A DNA stretch of 64,000 nucleotides from Gemmatimonadota bacterium (GCA_022571515.1 JACZXQ010000001.1:186001-250000); one strand, 5' to 3'. Shown: positions 30,907 through 40,119, counted from the first letter of the stretch. A program made the numbers and translations. Notes: a model not told the origin generated them from the sequence alone.

Positions 30907-33900
30907 ATGAAGACGTATCGGCTCGCAGCCTTCGGCGCCGCCGCATGCTTCTCAGCCTCTGCGCTCATGATTTCCCACCCTGCCTCGGCCCAAGAAGAGG
31001 AGCAGGAAGGAAAGTGGGACGTCGAGCAGCAGCTAGGCCCCTCCAAGCAACTCACGTTCGACACGGACGAGGGTACGTGGATGAACGTGGACGTGAGCCC
31101 GGACGGGCGCACGGTCGTCTTCGACCTGCTGGGCGACATCTACACGATGCCCATCGATGGGGGCACGGCCACGCGCATCGTGGCGGGCTCGTCGTTCGAC
31201 ATGCAGCCCCGGTTCAGCCCGGACGGCTCACGGGTGGCGTTCATCAGCGACCGGGCCGGAAACTGGAACATCTGGACCATGGACCCAGACGGGACCGCCC
31301 TGCACGAGGTGTCGACCGAGTCCAACCGTGAGGTGAACAGCCCCGCATGGTCGCCCGACGGCCAGTACATCTTCGTGCGAAAGCACTTCGTGGACACGCG
31401 TTCGCTGGGCGCGGGCGAGGTGTGGATGTACCACGTGAACGGCGGCGCCGGCCTCCAGGTGACCGAGCGGAACGGCTTTCAGAAGGACCAGGGCGAGCCC
31501 GCAATTTCACCCGACGGAAAGACGCTGTACTACAGCAAGAACGTGTGGCCCGGGCAGACGTTTCAGTACAACAAGGATCCCAACCAGGTCATCTACGCCA
31601 TCCTGAAGCGCGACCTCACGACGGGTGAGGAGCAGACCGTCACGCGCCGCCCCGGAGGCTCGATCACCCCGCAGCTGTCGCCCGACGGCAGGACGATGGC
31701 GTTCATCCGTAGGGTGCGGCTCAACACGGTGCTCTTCCTCAAGGACCTGGCGACCGGCGAGGAATGGCCCCTTTTCGATGGCCTCGAGCGCGACATGCAG
31801 GAGGCCTGGGCGATCCACGGAGTGTACACGCAGTACTCCTGGACGCCCGACGGCAGCGCCATAGTGATCTGGGCCCAGGGGAAGATCTGGAAGGTGGACG
31901 CCACCTCGGGCGAGGCCAGCGAGATCCCGTTCACGGCCCACGTTGATCAGACCATCTATGAGGCCCTACGCTACCCGCAGGAGGTCGCGCCCGCCGACTT
32001 CGACGTGAAGATGCTGCGCCACGTGACCACGTCGCCGGACGGTCGCTTTGTGGTCTACTCGGCGCTGGGCAGCCTCTACATCAAGGAGATGCCAAACGGG
32101 GCGCCCCGGCGCCTCACGAGGGACGACGTGATCGAGTTCGCGCCCGCGTTCTCATCGGACAGTCGCTTCATCGCGTACGGCACGTGGAGCGACGCCGCCA
32201 AGGGCCGCATCCGCATCATGCGGAACGACGGCACGGGTGGACGCGACGTGGTGAATACCATGGGCCACTACACCACGCCCTCGTTCTCGCCCGACGGCAC
32301 GATGCTGGTCTACTCGAGCATCGGCGGCGACTTCAACCGGGGGATCACGCACGGCGAGAAGCGCGGTGTGTTCGTGGTGCCCGTAGACGGCTCGGCCAAG
32401 CCCAAGCGCGTGCGGCGGAGCGGCACCGAGCCCGCGTTCGACCACACGGGCGAGCGCATCTACGTGAACGACTTCGCGGACGGCAAGCGCCGGCTCGTGA
32501 GCCTCGACCTGGACGGCACCGATGAGGTGGTTCACTTCGAGTCGGAGAACGCCACCCAGATCGTGCCTTCACCCGACGGCAAGTGGGTCGCGTTCACCGA
32601 GCGCTTCCGGGCCTACCTCGCCGCGTTCCCGCGCTCGGGCCGCACCGTGACGCTGTCACCCGACGGCAAGGGGTTCCCGGTGGCTCGCGTGTCCGAGAAC
32701 GCCGGGCTCTACCTGCACTGGTCTGGAGACAGCGGCTCTCTCCACTGGGCGCTGGGGCCCGAGTACTTCACGAGAGACCTGACCGAGACGTTCGCATTCA
32801 CGCAGGGCGCCGCGCCCGAGGCGGCCGATCCCGAGACGGCGGGCGTCCAGATCGGCTTCTCCCACGCGTCCGACGTGCCCACGGGAGTGGTGGCGTTCCA
32901 GGGCGCGCGCATCATCACCCTGGCTGAGGGCTCGGGTGGGGACGGAGGAGTGATCGAAGACGGCACCGTGATCGTGGAAGGCAACCGCATCACCGCAGTG
33001 GGCCGCACGCGCGACATCGACGTGCCCGAAGGGGCCCATGTGGTGGACGCCACCGGCAAGACCATCATGCCGGGCATCATCGACGTGCACGCGCACGTGG
33101 GGAGCGAGGGCGGCGGCATCACCGCGCAGGCCAACTGGGCCTTCATGGCCAACCTGGCGTTCGGCGTGACCACATCGCACGATCCGTCGAACAACACCGA
33201 GATGGTGTTCACCAACTCCGAGATGATCCGGGCCGGCCTCAAGCTGGGTCCGAGGCTCTTCTCTACCGGCACGATCCTCTACGGCGCCGAAGGCAGCTTC
33301 AAGGCGGTCGTGGACGACTACGAGAGCGCAGAGAAGCACCTGCAGCGCATGAAGGCCGTGGGCGCGTTCAGCGTGAAGAGCTACAACCAGCGCAGGAGGG
33401 ACGCGCGCCAGATGATCATCAAGGCGGCGCGCGAGCTGAGGATGATGGTGGTGCCCGAAGGCGGATCGCTGGTCTACGCGAACATGTCGATGGTGCAGGA
33501 CGGTCATACGGGGGTGGAGCACTCGCTGCCCGTGCCGGTGGTCTACAACGACGTGGCGCAACTGTTCGGCCAGAGCGGATCGGGCTACACACCTACCCTG
33601 GTGGTGGGCTACGGCGGCCTGTCGGGTGAGTACTACTGGTACGAGCGCACCAACGTGTGGGAGAACGAGCGCCTGCTCAACTTCGTGCCGAGGGACGTGG
33701 TGGATCCCCGCTCGAGGCGCCGGACGATGGCCGCGGGCGACGACGACTTCAACCACGTGCTGATCGCCGAGGGGGCCAAGGCCATCCTGGACGCCGGAGG
33801 GATCGTGAGCCTGGGCGCCCACGGCCAGATGCAGGGCCTGGGCGCTCACTGGGAGCTCTGGATGTTCCACCAGGGCGGCATGACCGAGGTGGAGGCCCTC

Positions 33901-34134
33901 AAGGTGGCCACCATCAACGGGGCCAAGTACCTGGGCCTGGACCATGACCTGGGCTCGATCGAGGTGGGCAAGCTGGCTGACCTCATCGTGCTCGACTTCA
34001 ACCCCCTGGAGGATATCCGCAACACCGAGACCGTGAATATGGTGATGGTGAATGGGCGGCTTTATGATGGGTGGACGCTCAATCAGGTTGGGAATCATCC
34101 TGGGGAGCGGCCGGTGCTTTGGTGGGAGCGGTAG
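30907..34134 (+). CDS. Exported amidohydrolase with N-terminal TolB-like beta-propeller
   Basis: The ATG at 30907 starts a signal peptide (A-A-F-G-A-A-A-C-F..., A-S-A-Q cleavage), giving 1075 residues. About residues 40-670 are TolB/PD40 propeller repeats, seen as recurring F-S-P-D-G-S/T and S-P-D-G-R/K motifs. Residues 700 to the end form an amidohydrolase barrel: I-M-P-G-I-I-D-V-H-A-H-V-G (first metal HxH), a later E-H-S-L-P, and a terminal G-K-L-A-D-L-I-V-L-D typical of the family. Such fused proteins are frequent in Gemmatimonadota and Bacteroidota and are thought to hydrolyse peptides or cyclic amides in the periplasm. Its final 20 codons resemble a short relic at 44079-44160. Confidence 0.9.
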   Translation: MKTYRLAAFGAAACFSASALMISHPASAQEEEQEGKWDVEQQLGPSKQLTFDTDEGTWMNVDVSPDGRTVVFDLLGDIYTMPIDGGTATRIVAGSSFDMQPRFSPDGSRVAFISDRAGNWNIWTMDPDGTALHEVSTESNREVNSPAWSPDGQYIFVRKHFVDTRSLGAGEVWMYHVNGGAGLQVTERNGFQKDQGEPAISPDGKTLYYSKNVWPGQTFQYNKDPNQVIYAILKRDLTTGEEQTVTRRPGGSITPQLSPDGRTMAFIRRVRLNTVLFLKDLATGEEWPLFDGLERDMQEAWAIHGVYTQYSWTPDGSAIVIWAQGKIWKVDATSGEASEIPFTAHVDQTIYEALRYPQEVAPADFDVKMLRHVTTSPDGRFVVYSALGSLYIKEMPNGAPRRLTRDDVIEFAPAFSSDSRFIAYGTWSDAAKGRIRIMRNDGTGGRDVVNTMGHYTTPSFSPDGTMLVYSSIGGDFNRGITHGEKRGVFVVPVDGSAKPKRVRRSGTEPAFDHTGERIYVNDFADGKRRLVSLDLDGTDEVVHFESENATQIVPSPDGKWVAFTERFRAYLAAFPRSGRTVTLSPDGKGFPVARVSENAGLYLHWSGDSGSLHWALGPEYFTRDLTETFAFTQGAAPEAADPETAGVQIGFSHASDVPTGVVAFQGARIITLAEGSGGDGGVIEDGTVIVEGNRITAVGRTRDIDVPEGAHVVDATGKTIMPGIIDVHAHVGSEGGGITAQANWAFMANLAFGVTTSHDPSNNTEMVFTNSEMIRAGLKLGPRLFSTGTILYGAEGSFKAVVDDYESAEKHLQRMKAVGAFSVKSYNQRRRDARQMIIKAARELRMMVVPEGGSLVYANMSMVQDGHTGVEHSLPVPVVYNDVAQLFGQSGSGYTPTLVVGYGGLSGEYYWYERTNVWENERLLNFVPRDVVDPRSRRRTMAAGDDDFNHVLIAEGAKAILDAGGIVSLGAHGQMQGLGAHWELWMFHQGGMTEVEALKVATINGAKYLGLDHDLGSIEVGKLADLIVLDFNPLEDIRNTETVNMVMVNGRLYDGWTLNQVGNHPGERPVLWWER

Positions 34135-34239
34135 GGGGCGCGCGCATGGTCTCGCGTCGGTTTGCAGGTCAGGTCGCGCAGCCTTGGTGATTATCGGTGG
34201 AAGACTCTCGGCGGGTTGCTCAATTGGACTTGGTTGAAC

Positions 34240-35169
34240 GTGTTTGATCGGCTGCACGATGCGCGTGTACGAGGTGCGGCCTTCGATTGGTTGGCCGACC
34301 GCGTCGCTGAGTTCGGCGACGTTCTTCCTCGGAACACGCTGGCCCAGGGATTCGTGTTGGACGGTACACGTGTACCGCTTCTCGGGCCCCAGGGCATCTT
34401 CAAGCCCGCCGTCCTCCAGGAGGTACCTCTCTCCATCACTACAGCACCGAGCGGGCCCTATGACGACTCATTCGGGCCTGAACTCCTTCGGTACCGGTAC
34501 CGAGGAACTGACCCCTCGCATCGCGATAATGTCGGACTTCGCCTCGCGCTGGAGCGTCGGCTCCCGTTGATCTACTTTTACGGCCTCATGCCAGGAAAGT
34601 ACGTCGCTATCTGGCCGGTGTTCGTGATCGGAGATGACCGGGCAAATCTCGCCTTTACAGTGGCCGTTGACGATGCGAAGCACATCGGGCTCAGCCGTGA
34701 TCAAATCCCAGCCGCGATGGAGGTGCACGAATCAGCAGAGGGTCGGAGGCGTTATGTGACCGCAGTTGTCCGTCAGCGACTCCATCAACGAACGTTTCGG
34801 GAGCGCGTGCTTGCAGCCTACCGGAATCAATGCTCCTTCTGCCGCTTCAAGCACGAGGAGCTGCTTGATGCAGCCCATATCATCCCAGACTCAGACCTCG
34901 AGGGCGAACCCCTGGTCGAGAACGGGCTTTCTCTCTGCAAGTTTCACCATGCGGCGTTCGACCGAGGCTTTCTCGGGGTGCGACCGGATTACGTGCTCCA
35001 AGTACGGCCCGATCTCTTGGCAGAAGTTGACGGCCCGACGTTAGTACACAGCATCCAGGAGCTGCACGAGACGAGGATCTTGGTCCCACGTACCAAGAAG
35101 CAACAGCCGTCGCGCGACCGCCTTGCCGTCCGATACGAGCAGTTCCTGAGGGGAAGCAAGGCGTCCTGA
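34240..35169 (+). CDS. HNH nuclease, predicted restriction endonuclease (COG3440-like)
   Basis: A GTG at 34240 gives about 309 residues; TTG codons at 34162 and 34234 are alternatives and none has a clear SD. The N-terminal half (L-L-G-P-Q-G-I-F-K-P..., P-L-S-I-T-T, R-Y-R-Y-R-G-T-D-P, D-N-V-G-L-R) is the conserved region found before HNH domains in predicted restriction endonucleases. The C-terminal HNH has C-S-F-C-R, then D-A-A-H-I-I-P, then N-G-L-S-L-C-K-F-H-H-A-A-F-D: two zinc Cys pairs and the catalytic His. No methylase is adjacent, so a modification-dependent (type IV) or solitary nuclease is likelier than a classical type II enzyme. Confidence 0.82.
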   Translation: MFDRLHDARVRGAAFDWLADRVAEFGDVLPRNTLAQGFVLDGTRVPLLGPQGIFKPAVLQEVPLSITTAPSGPYDDSFGPELLRYRYRGTDPSHRDNVGLRLALERRLPLIYFYGLMPGKYVAIWPVFVIGDDRANLAFTVAVDDAKHIGLSRDQIPAAMEVHESAEGRRRYVTAVVRQRLHQRTFRERVLAAYRNQCSFCRFKHEELLDAAHIIPDSDLEGEPLVENGLSLCKFHHAAFDRGFLGVRPDYVLQVRPDLLAEVDGPTLVHSIQELHETRILVPRTKKQQPSRDRLAVRYEQFLRGSKAS

Positions 35170-35170
35170 G

Positions 35171-35563
35171 GTGTCAACCCCGGTTCCTGTTGTGGCCGCG
35201 ATAGTTAAGCGTGCCGGCTGTTGCCTAATCGCTCTCCGACCCTCTGGAAAGCGACACGGAGGGCTTTGGGAGTTCCCGGGCGGGAAGGTTCGCCCTGGAG
35301 AGAGCTTTCTTGAGGCCTTGGATCGCGAGCTGCAGGAGGAGTTGGGGGTGGCAGTCTCGGAGATAGCTGAGCCGCTGTTTAGCGCCCTGGATTCCGACTC
35401 GGCCTTCGTCATTCATTTCGTCCCAACAACCATCGTTGGAGATCCACAGTGTATCGAGCATCCCGAGATACGCTGGGTGCGAGAGAGCGAGCTCGCCGAG
35501 ATTCCGCTTGCGCCGGCCGATACGCGATTCGTCGTGCGGCAGTTCGGGGCCGGCCGAGGGTGA
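35171..35563 (+). CDS. NUDIX hydrolase, MutT-like
   Basis: This is a 130-residue protein with GTG start 1 nt after the HNH stop. The NUDIX box is complete: G-G-K-V-R-P-G-E-S-F then E-A-L-D-R-E-L-Q-E-E-L-G-V, with the metal-binding R-E-x-x-E-E core. W-E-F-P-G-G-K and W-V-R-E-S-E-L are typical of MutT/(8-oxo-dGTP) types. Such domains also appear as accessory genes next to restriction nucleases, so its link to the HNH gene may be functional or only positional. Confidence 0.88.
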   Translation: MSTPVPVVAAIVKRAGCCLIALRPSGKRHGGLWEFPGGKVRPGESFLEALDRELQEELGVAVSEIAEPLFSALDSDSAFVIHFVPTTIVGDPQCIEHPEIRWVRESELAEIPLAPADTRFVVRQFGAGRG

Positions 35564-35766
35564 ACTGTCTGAACAAGCGATCGCTCCTGCCGCGGAGGGG
35601 GGGGGTCGCTCGCTTCGCTTGCGATCGGCCTGTGACTCGTGCAACATCGCAAATCCGTCAGGTGGCGCGGTTTCAAGTCCAGGCCCATCCAGATATTTCG
35701 GCGGAGGGCGATCTACAGTACTCTCGAGGTGTAGTCGTCAGAAATCTGAGAGGACATGGCAGCAAA

Positions 35767-36975
35767 ATGCCGCGAGTAAATCCAGAAATCCTCAGGTGGG
35801 CTAGGGAGACTGCCGGATTAGAGCCCGAAGAGGCTGCGCATAAAATTGGCCTTCGGGCGGCTCGGGGGGCCACGGCGCTTGAGCGGTTGGCTGCGCTGGA
35901 AGCCGGTGAAGGCGAACCTACTCGCCCTCTCTTAGTCCGTATGGCCAAGCAGTATCGCCGTTCTCTTCTGACCTTCTACTTGCCGGTCCCGCCGGCGCGG
36001 GGAGATCGTGGAGAGGATTTTCGCACGCTTCCAATCGATCACTCCGACACTGATGAGGCTCTCCTGGACGCGCTCATCCGTGATGTCCGGGCTCGGCAGA
36101 GCTTGGTCAGGGCGGTCTTGGAGGATGAGGAAGGAGCGACGCCGCTATCCTTCGTAGGCTCCATGGCTCAGACTGCGGGAGCCGCTGCTTTGGCGGAGTC
36201 GATCCGTGAAACACTTGTCGTGTCTCTTCGAGAATTCCGGGCCGCGCCGTCGACGTCCGAAGCTTTCAACCTCCTCCGATCGAAGGCCGAAGATGCTGGA
36301 ATCTTCGTCCTCCTGATCGGAAACCTGGGGAGCCACCACACAGCCATCTCCCTGGAGACGTTTAGGGGCTTCGCCGTGGCTGACCGCCTTGCTCCGTTCG
36401 TCATCATAAACGACCAGGACTCCAGGGCGGCTTGGTCGTTTACGCTGCTGCACGAACTCGCTCACATTTGGCTCGGCCAAACCGGAGTAAGTGGCGGGAG
36501 CACGCCGGGCCGCGGCATTGAAAGGTTCTGCAATGATGTCGCGGGTGAGTTCCTGCTACCCACAGCCGAGCTCGGAACGTTGGATCTCCCTCGCACTTCG
36601 GTGCTCGGTCCATTAGCAGCCGCAATCGATGACTTCGCCTCGGAGCGGAATATCAGTCGCTCCATGGTAGCATATAAGCTCTTGCGCCAGGACCGGATCT
36701 CTCTCGCAACTTGGAGTCAGTTGAGCAACTACTTCCGCGAAGAGTGGTTGGCCAATCGCGAACACCGACGCGAGCTCAACCGCACCACTGCTGGCGGCCC
36801 CAGCTTCTACACGGTTCGACGCCACCGCCTCGGCTTTGGACTGATCAGGCTAGTCAGGCGGATGCTTTCCGCCGGGGAGCTCACAACAGCAAAAGCCGGA
36901 AAAGTCTTGGGCGTTAGAGCCAAGCAAGTGCAGTCGGTCATTGATGTCTCCGCTACGACCAATCGGGCGTATTAA
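35767..36975 (+). CDS. XRE-ImmA/IrrE-type antitoxin/metallopeptidase
   Basis: The ATG at 35767 gives 402 residues; earlier open frame has no homology. An N-terminal XRE domain (I-L-R-W-A-R-E-T-A-G-L, E-E-A-A-H-K-I-G-L) is followed by a linker region and an ImmA/IrrE zinc-peptidase domain with H-E-L-A-H (F-T-L-L-H-E-L-A-H-I-W-L-G) and the downstream E-x-x-C-N-x-x-A-G-E-F-L-L-P. The C-terminal part contains a further helical segment (A-G-K-V-L-G-V-R-A-K-Q-V). The PIN-like gene lies 9 nt downstream. This ImmA plus DUF4411 order is a known toxin-antitoxin arrangement, where this protein is the regulator. Confidence 0.88.
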   Translation: MPRVNPEILRWARETAGLEPEEAAHKIGLRAARGATALERLAALEAGEGEPTRPLLVRMAKQYRRSLLTFYLPVPPARGDRGEDFRTLPIDHSDTDEALLDALIRDVRARQSLVRAVLEDEEGATPLSFVGSMAQTAGAAALAESIRETLVVSLREFRAAPSTSEAFNLLRSKAEDAGIFVLLIGNLGSHHTAISLETFRGFAVADRLAPFVIINDQDSRAAWSFTLLHELAHIWLGQTGVSGGSTPGRGIERFCNDVAGEFLLPTAELGTLDLPRTSVLGPLAAAIDDFASERNISRSMVAYKLLRQDRISLATWSQLSNYFREEWLANREHRRELNRTTAGGPSFYTVRRHRLGFGLIRLVRRMLSAGELTTAKAGKVLGVRAKQVQSVIDVSATTNRAY

Positions 36976-36984
36976 GAGGCGGGA

Positions 36985-37485
36985 TTGCTCTACCTTCTCG
37001 ACGCCAACGTCCCAATCGATGCGAACCGGGACTACTACCCTATTGATCGCGTCCCGGAGTTCTGGGACTGGCTCGAGCACTGTGGTGCCCATGCGCATAT
37101 CAAGATCCCGGTCGAGGTTTACGAGGAGTTCAAAGACGGAAATGATCAACTCGGTGAGTGGGCAAGGCAGCAGTCTGTAAGAGATGCGCTTCTTCTGGAT
37201 GAGGACGCAGATGTCGATCTGGTCGGGCGCCTGGTCACCCAAGGTTATGCGCCCAACCTGACTGATGACGAGATCGACACGCTCGGTCGAGATCCGTTCT
37301 TGATCGCCTATGCCCTTGCCGATCCACAGTCTCGATGTGTCGTCACACTTGAAGCGTCGAAGCCTTCCCGACAGCGCGCGAATCGCCACGTGCCCGACGT
37401 TTGCACCGAACTCGGGGTGCGCTGGTGCGACACCTTTGTGATGACGCGCGAGCTCAACTTCAGCACAAATTGGCGACCGTCTTGA
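36985..37485 (+). CDS. DUF4411 PIN-like toxin
   Basis: This is a 166-residue protein with TTG start and an SD (AAGAGG). PIN-fold acidic residues are at L-L-D-A-N-V-P-I-D, V-Y-E-E-F-K-D, and D-P-F-L-I-A-Y-A-L-A-D, close to the expected metal-binding quartet. A terminal C-D-T-F strand is typical of DUF4411. It is coupled to the XRE-ImmA gene and is the predicted RNase toxin of the pair. No premature stop or missing acidic residue is evident. Confidence 0.85.
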   Translation: MLYLLDANVPIDANRDYYPIDRVPEFWDWLEHCGAHAHIKIPVEVYEEFKDGNDQLGEWARQQSVRDALLLDEDADVDLVGRLVTQGYAPNLTDDEIDTLGRDPFLIAYALADPQSRCVVTLEASKPSRQRANRHVPDVCTELGVRWCDTFVMTRELNFSTNWRPS

Positions 37486-37719
37486 AATGCGTCGAGAATC
37501 CGTGACAGTGGTCGGTCCAACAAGCGATCGCTGCGGTCACGATACCCATCAGAACCTGCCGACGCGGGGGGCGGCGTAGGCTCCCCTACGTTCCACGGAA
37601 CCCCAACCGTCCATTCTCCCTTGGCCCGCCCTCCTCTGCCGATTACCATCACAATGTCATTTTAAGTACCGTCGTTCCCTCAGAACCACCCGGACTTCGC
37701 GCTCCAAAGCAACCACCCC

Positions 37720-38052
37720 ATGCCGAAGACCACCCTAGGCGAGTTCGAACTCCTGGTCCTCCTGGCCACCATCCGGCTCGGCGAGTCCAACGCCTACGCC
37801 GTCTCCATCGTGGACGACATCACCTCCCGCACGGGCCGTAACGTGCGCCGAGCAGCCGTGTACACGACCCTCCAGCGCCTGGAGACGAAGGGCCTGGTGA
37901 CGTCGTGGCTCGGTGAGTCCCGTCCGGAGCGTGGCGGCAAGGCACAGCGCTACGTGCACCTTGAGCCGTCCGGCCTGGCCGCCGCCGGGGAGGCTCGCGT
38001 GGCCCTTCAGAGCATGTGGGGAGGCCTGGATCCGATGTTCGAGGAATCCTGA
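37720..38052 (+). CDS. PadR-family transcriptional regulator
   Basis: This is a 110-residue winged-helix protein: L-G-E-F-E-L-L-V-L-L-A-T-I-R-L at the N-terminus, then the recognition region R-R-A-A-V-Y-T-T-L-Q-R-L-E-T-K-G-L-V with a wing ending in P-E-R-G-G-K-A-Q-R-Y. The stop overlaps the next start (TGATG). In Acidobacteria and Gemmatimonadota such short PadR proteins are regularly coupled to ADOP permeases, which is what remains here downstream. Confidence 0.88.
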   Translation: MPKTTLGEFELLVLLATIRLGESNAYAVSIVDDITSRTGRNVRRAAVYTTLQRLETKGLVTSWLGESRPERGGKAQRYVHLEPSGLAAAGEARVALQSMWGGLDPMFEES

Positions 38053-38741
38053 TGGTGGCGCCTCGTCTCGCCCGTGCGCTTCTGCGCTTGCTCGCTCCGG
38101 CCGACCGCCGGGACGACATGGTGGGCAACCTGAACCGCACGGCCGGTGACGCGCAGACCCCCGTGGTTTATGTGCCTCTGGCGCACAACCCATGGCCCGA
38201 GGTGAACCTCGTGGCCCGCTCGAGGGGAGCGCCCGCGGCCATGCTCGAGGCCGTGGAGGACGCCATCCACCAGGTGGAGCCCGGGATCCCGCTCGATGGG
38301 CCGTTCGTGGGCGCTGCCACCCTCAGTCTGGGATTGGCTAATCCGGGGCAACGCTTCAACGCCGCATTGATGAGCGCGTTCGCCGTGGTCGCGCTCCTGC
38401 TGGCCTCGGTGGGCATGTACGGCGTGATCGCCTACACGGTGAGTCTGCGCACCCACGAGATCGGCGTGCGCATGGCCCTGGGCGCCACGCCCGGCGGGGT
38501 GCTACGGTCGGTCGTGCACAGGGTGGCCCGCATCACCCTGATCGGGCTGGGCCTGGGGGTGGTGGCGGCCCTCGCGCTCACCCAGCTCCTCGACGGGCTG
38601 CTCTACCTGATCGAGCCTCGCGATCCGGCCACGTTCGTAGGGGTCGGCATGATCCTGATGGTGGTGGCGATCCTCGCGGGCTACGTCCCGGCCAGGAGGG
38701 CGGGCAAGGTGGATCCGCTGGTGGCGTTGCGGGTGGAGTAG
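38052..38741 (+). pseudogene. ADOP-type ABC permease reduced to its N- and C-terminal ends
   Basis: This is an in-frame 229-residue product. The first about 25 residues (A-R-A-L-L-R-L-L-A-P-A-D-R-R-D-D-M-V-G) are the cytoplasmic lead of duplicated orphan permeases of about 800 residues. Directly after it, near 38127-38133, follows the C-terminal part: P-V-V-Y-V-P-L, a short periplasmic segment, then the final FtsX-like domain with three TM helices and H-E-I-G-V-R-M-A-L-G-A-T. About 550-600 residues, including the first FtsX domain and the MacB periplasmic domain, are missing. The product may be stable in the membrane but not a complete transporter. Coupling to PadR is intact. Confidence 0.8.
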
Positions 38742-38754
38742 GGGGGGCGGCGTC

Positions 38755-38907
38755 TTACCACTTCGATGACGTCCCAGTTGGCCATGCCAGAGCCTGTGTT
38801 GCGTACCCGGGCCCGAACTTCCGGCCCCACCGCCTGATGGTCTCGTGGTAAACGATAATCTCCCGCTTCGCCTGGAGTTCCTCCACATCGCGGGAGCTCA
38901 GGGTCAG
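38755..38907 (-). pseudogene. IS6-family-like transposase fragment
   Basis: About 50 residues read on the minus strand as S-S-R-D-V-E-E-L, then a changed loop, then H-E-T-I-R-R-W-G-R-K-F-G-P-G-Y-A. This is the conserved N-terminal region of IS6/IS240-type transposases (usual form S-x-R-D-V-E-E-x-L, T-I-R-R-W). No DDE catalytic region, terminal repeats or target duplication are visible. The fragment abuts the truncated permease and the 3' end of the lipoprotein gene, so it may mark an old rearrangement point. Confidence 0.65.
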
Positions 38908-40061
38908 AACTCGAACCCGTAGTGCGCCTGCAGAAACGCTAGCAGCGCGTCCGCCAATACCGCCGCGTAGGCACGGCGATCGGCCTCCGTGTCGCGAAGA
39001 CCGGTCCGCCAATGTTCGATCTGAATGCCACTGATGGTGCCACCGTCCCGCGACCCATGGCGGGCCGTGCTGTAACCGCCGGCGAAATAGGGCTCGGTGC
39101 CAGGGGCGGGATCCTGAGCGCTTGGCACGGCGGGGACGCCGCGGTCGGCCATCAGGGTGCCGAGGCTCGCGGGACCACGAATGAGTTCAGAGAAAGGAAT
39201 GCCCACCGTCTCCTGCAGTTGCCTCAGGCTCGACTTCTGAGCGAGGTCCGATTCGTTCATCCCTGTGTCGGAGTTCGCGAGGTCAGAGGCACTCAGGAGG
39301 TATCCGAGTTCCAAGCGCGAGATGGCATGCCCGTGGCCGTGCATGTCGATGTAGAGCCCGGATCCGTAGGTCTCCGCAATCTCCTGCTCGGCACGCTCGA
39401 TGAATCCGTGGTACTCCGCCCACGCGTTTTCCGCGAAGACGTTGCCCTCGGCCGCCTCCCCGATCTCGCGATTCGGGTCGAGCTTGAGACGACGCAAACG
39501 ACTGATCACGACGTGAGGGGCACGGCCGGTGCGTTCAACGATTGCGTCACGGACCGCACGGGTGAGTTCCTGGGTGTCCAAGTCGTTTTCCGTCACACCA
39601 AACGTCCGGTCCGGTATCTCATCGGGGAGCAATTCACCGCCATGCGGCGAGCTGAGTACGAGTGGCAGGTCACCCACGAGAAACTCAGCATACGCGGCCC
39701 GGCCGAAGTGTCTGCCGCCGGGAGTGAGTTCGTCGAGCGCCTCGGCAACGTAGACCTCCAGATCAGCAGACGCCGAAGCATTTCCCGATGAGGCCGTGAT
39801 GGTGACCGCACCGGGCGAGACCGCCGTGGCCAATCCATCAGTGACCGTGGCAACCGCGGGATTGGACGACGACCACTCCAGCGTCCCCGAAGAGCCACCG
39901 GTGACCGTGGCGGTGAACCGGACAGTGCTTCCGATCTGAACCAGGAGAGTTCGCTCCGGCGCTACAGCCACCGTCACAGATTCCGGCGCGGTGGTCCCTC
40001 CGCCTCCGCAGGAAAGCAGAAGCAGAACGCCTAGAATTCGCAAACGGCCCCGTCCCAGCAT
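38904..40061 (-). CDS. Second Ig-like/N-formylglutamate amidohydrolase-like lipoprotein
   Basis: The start at 40061 was chosen for the SD GGGGAG and the signal peptide M-L-G-R-G-R-L-R-I-L-G ending in lipobox L-L-S-C. The protein has 385 residues. A BIG2-like domain (W-S-S-S-N-P-A-V-A-T-V) is followed by the FGase-like domain with the same signatures as the protein at 26820-28013: S-S-P-H-G-G, I-P-D-R-T-F-G-V, L-K-L-D-P-N-R-E-I, D-M-H-G-H-G-H. The two proteins share order, domain sizes and many identical stretches, so they are paralogues 11 kb apart on the same strand. An upstream ATG at 40076 is also possible. Confidence 0.82.
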   Translation of the reverse strand: MLGRGRLRILGVLLLLSCGGGGTTAPESVTVAVAPERTLLVQIGSTVRFTATVTGGSSGTLEWSSSNPAVATVTDGLATAVSPGAVTITASSGNASASADLEVYVAEALDELTPGGRHFGRAAYAEFLVGDLPLVLSSPHGGELLPDEIPDRTFGVTENDLDTQELTRAVRDAIVERTGRAPHVVISRLRRLKLDPNREIGEAAEGNVFAENAWAEYHGFIERAEQEIAETYGSGLYIDMHGHGHAISRLELGYLLSASDLANSDTGMNESDLAQKSSLRQLQETVGIPFSELIRGPASLGTLMADRGVPAVPSAQDPAPGTEPYFAGGYSTARHGSRDGGTISGIQIEHWRTGLRDTEADRRAYAAVLADALLAFLQAHYGFEF

Positions 40062-40119
40062 TCGAGAACTCCCCATCACTCGTCGAAGAACAAGAGGAAC
40101 AACCCGACCCCATCCCTCA

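Noticed and set aside
32656-34257. A 533-codon open frame on the minus strand opposite the amidohydrolase
   Set aside because: It is His/Val/Ala-rich without motifs and mirrors the codon pattern of the plus-strand enzyme; long antisense openness is expected at this GC content.
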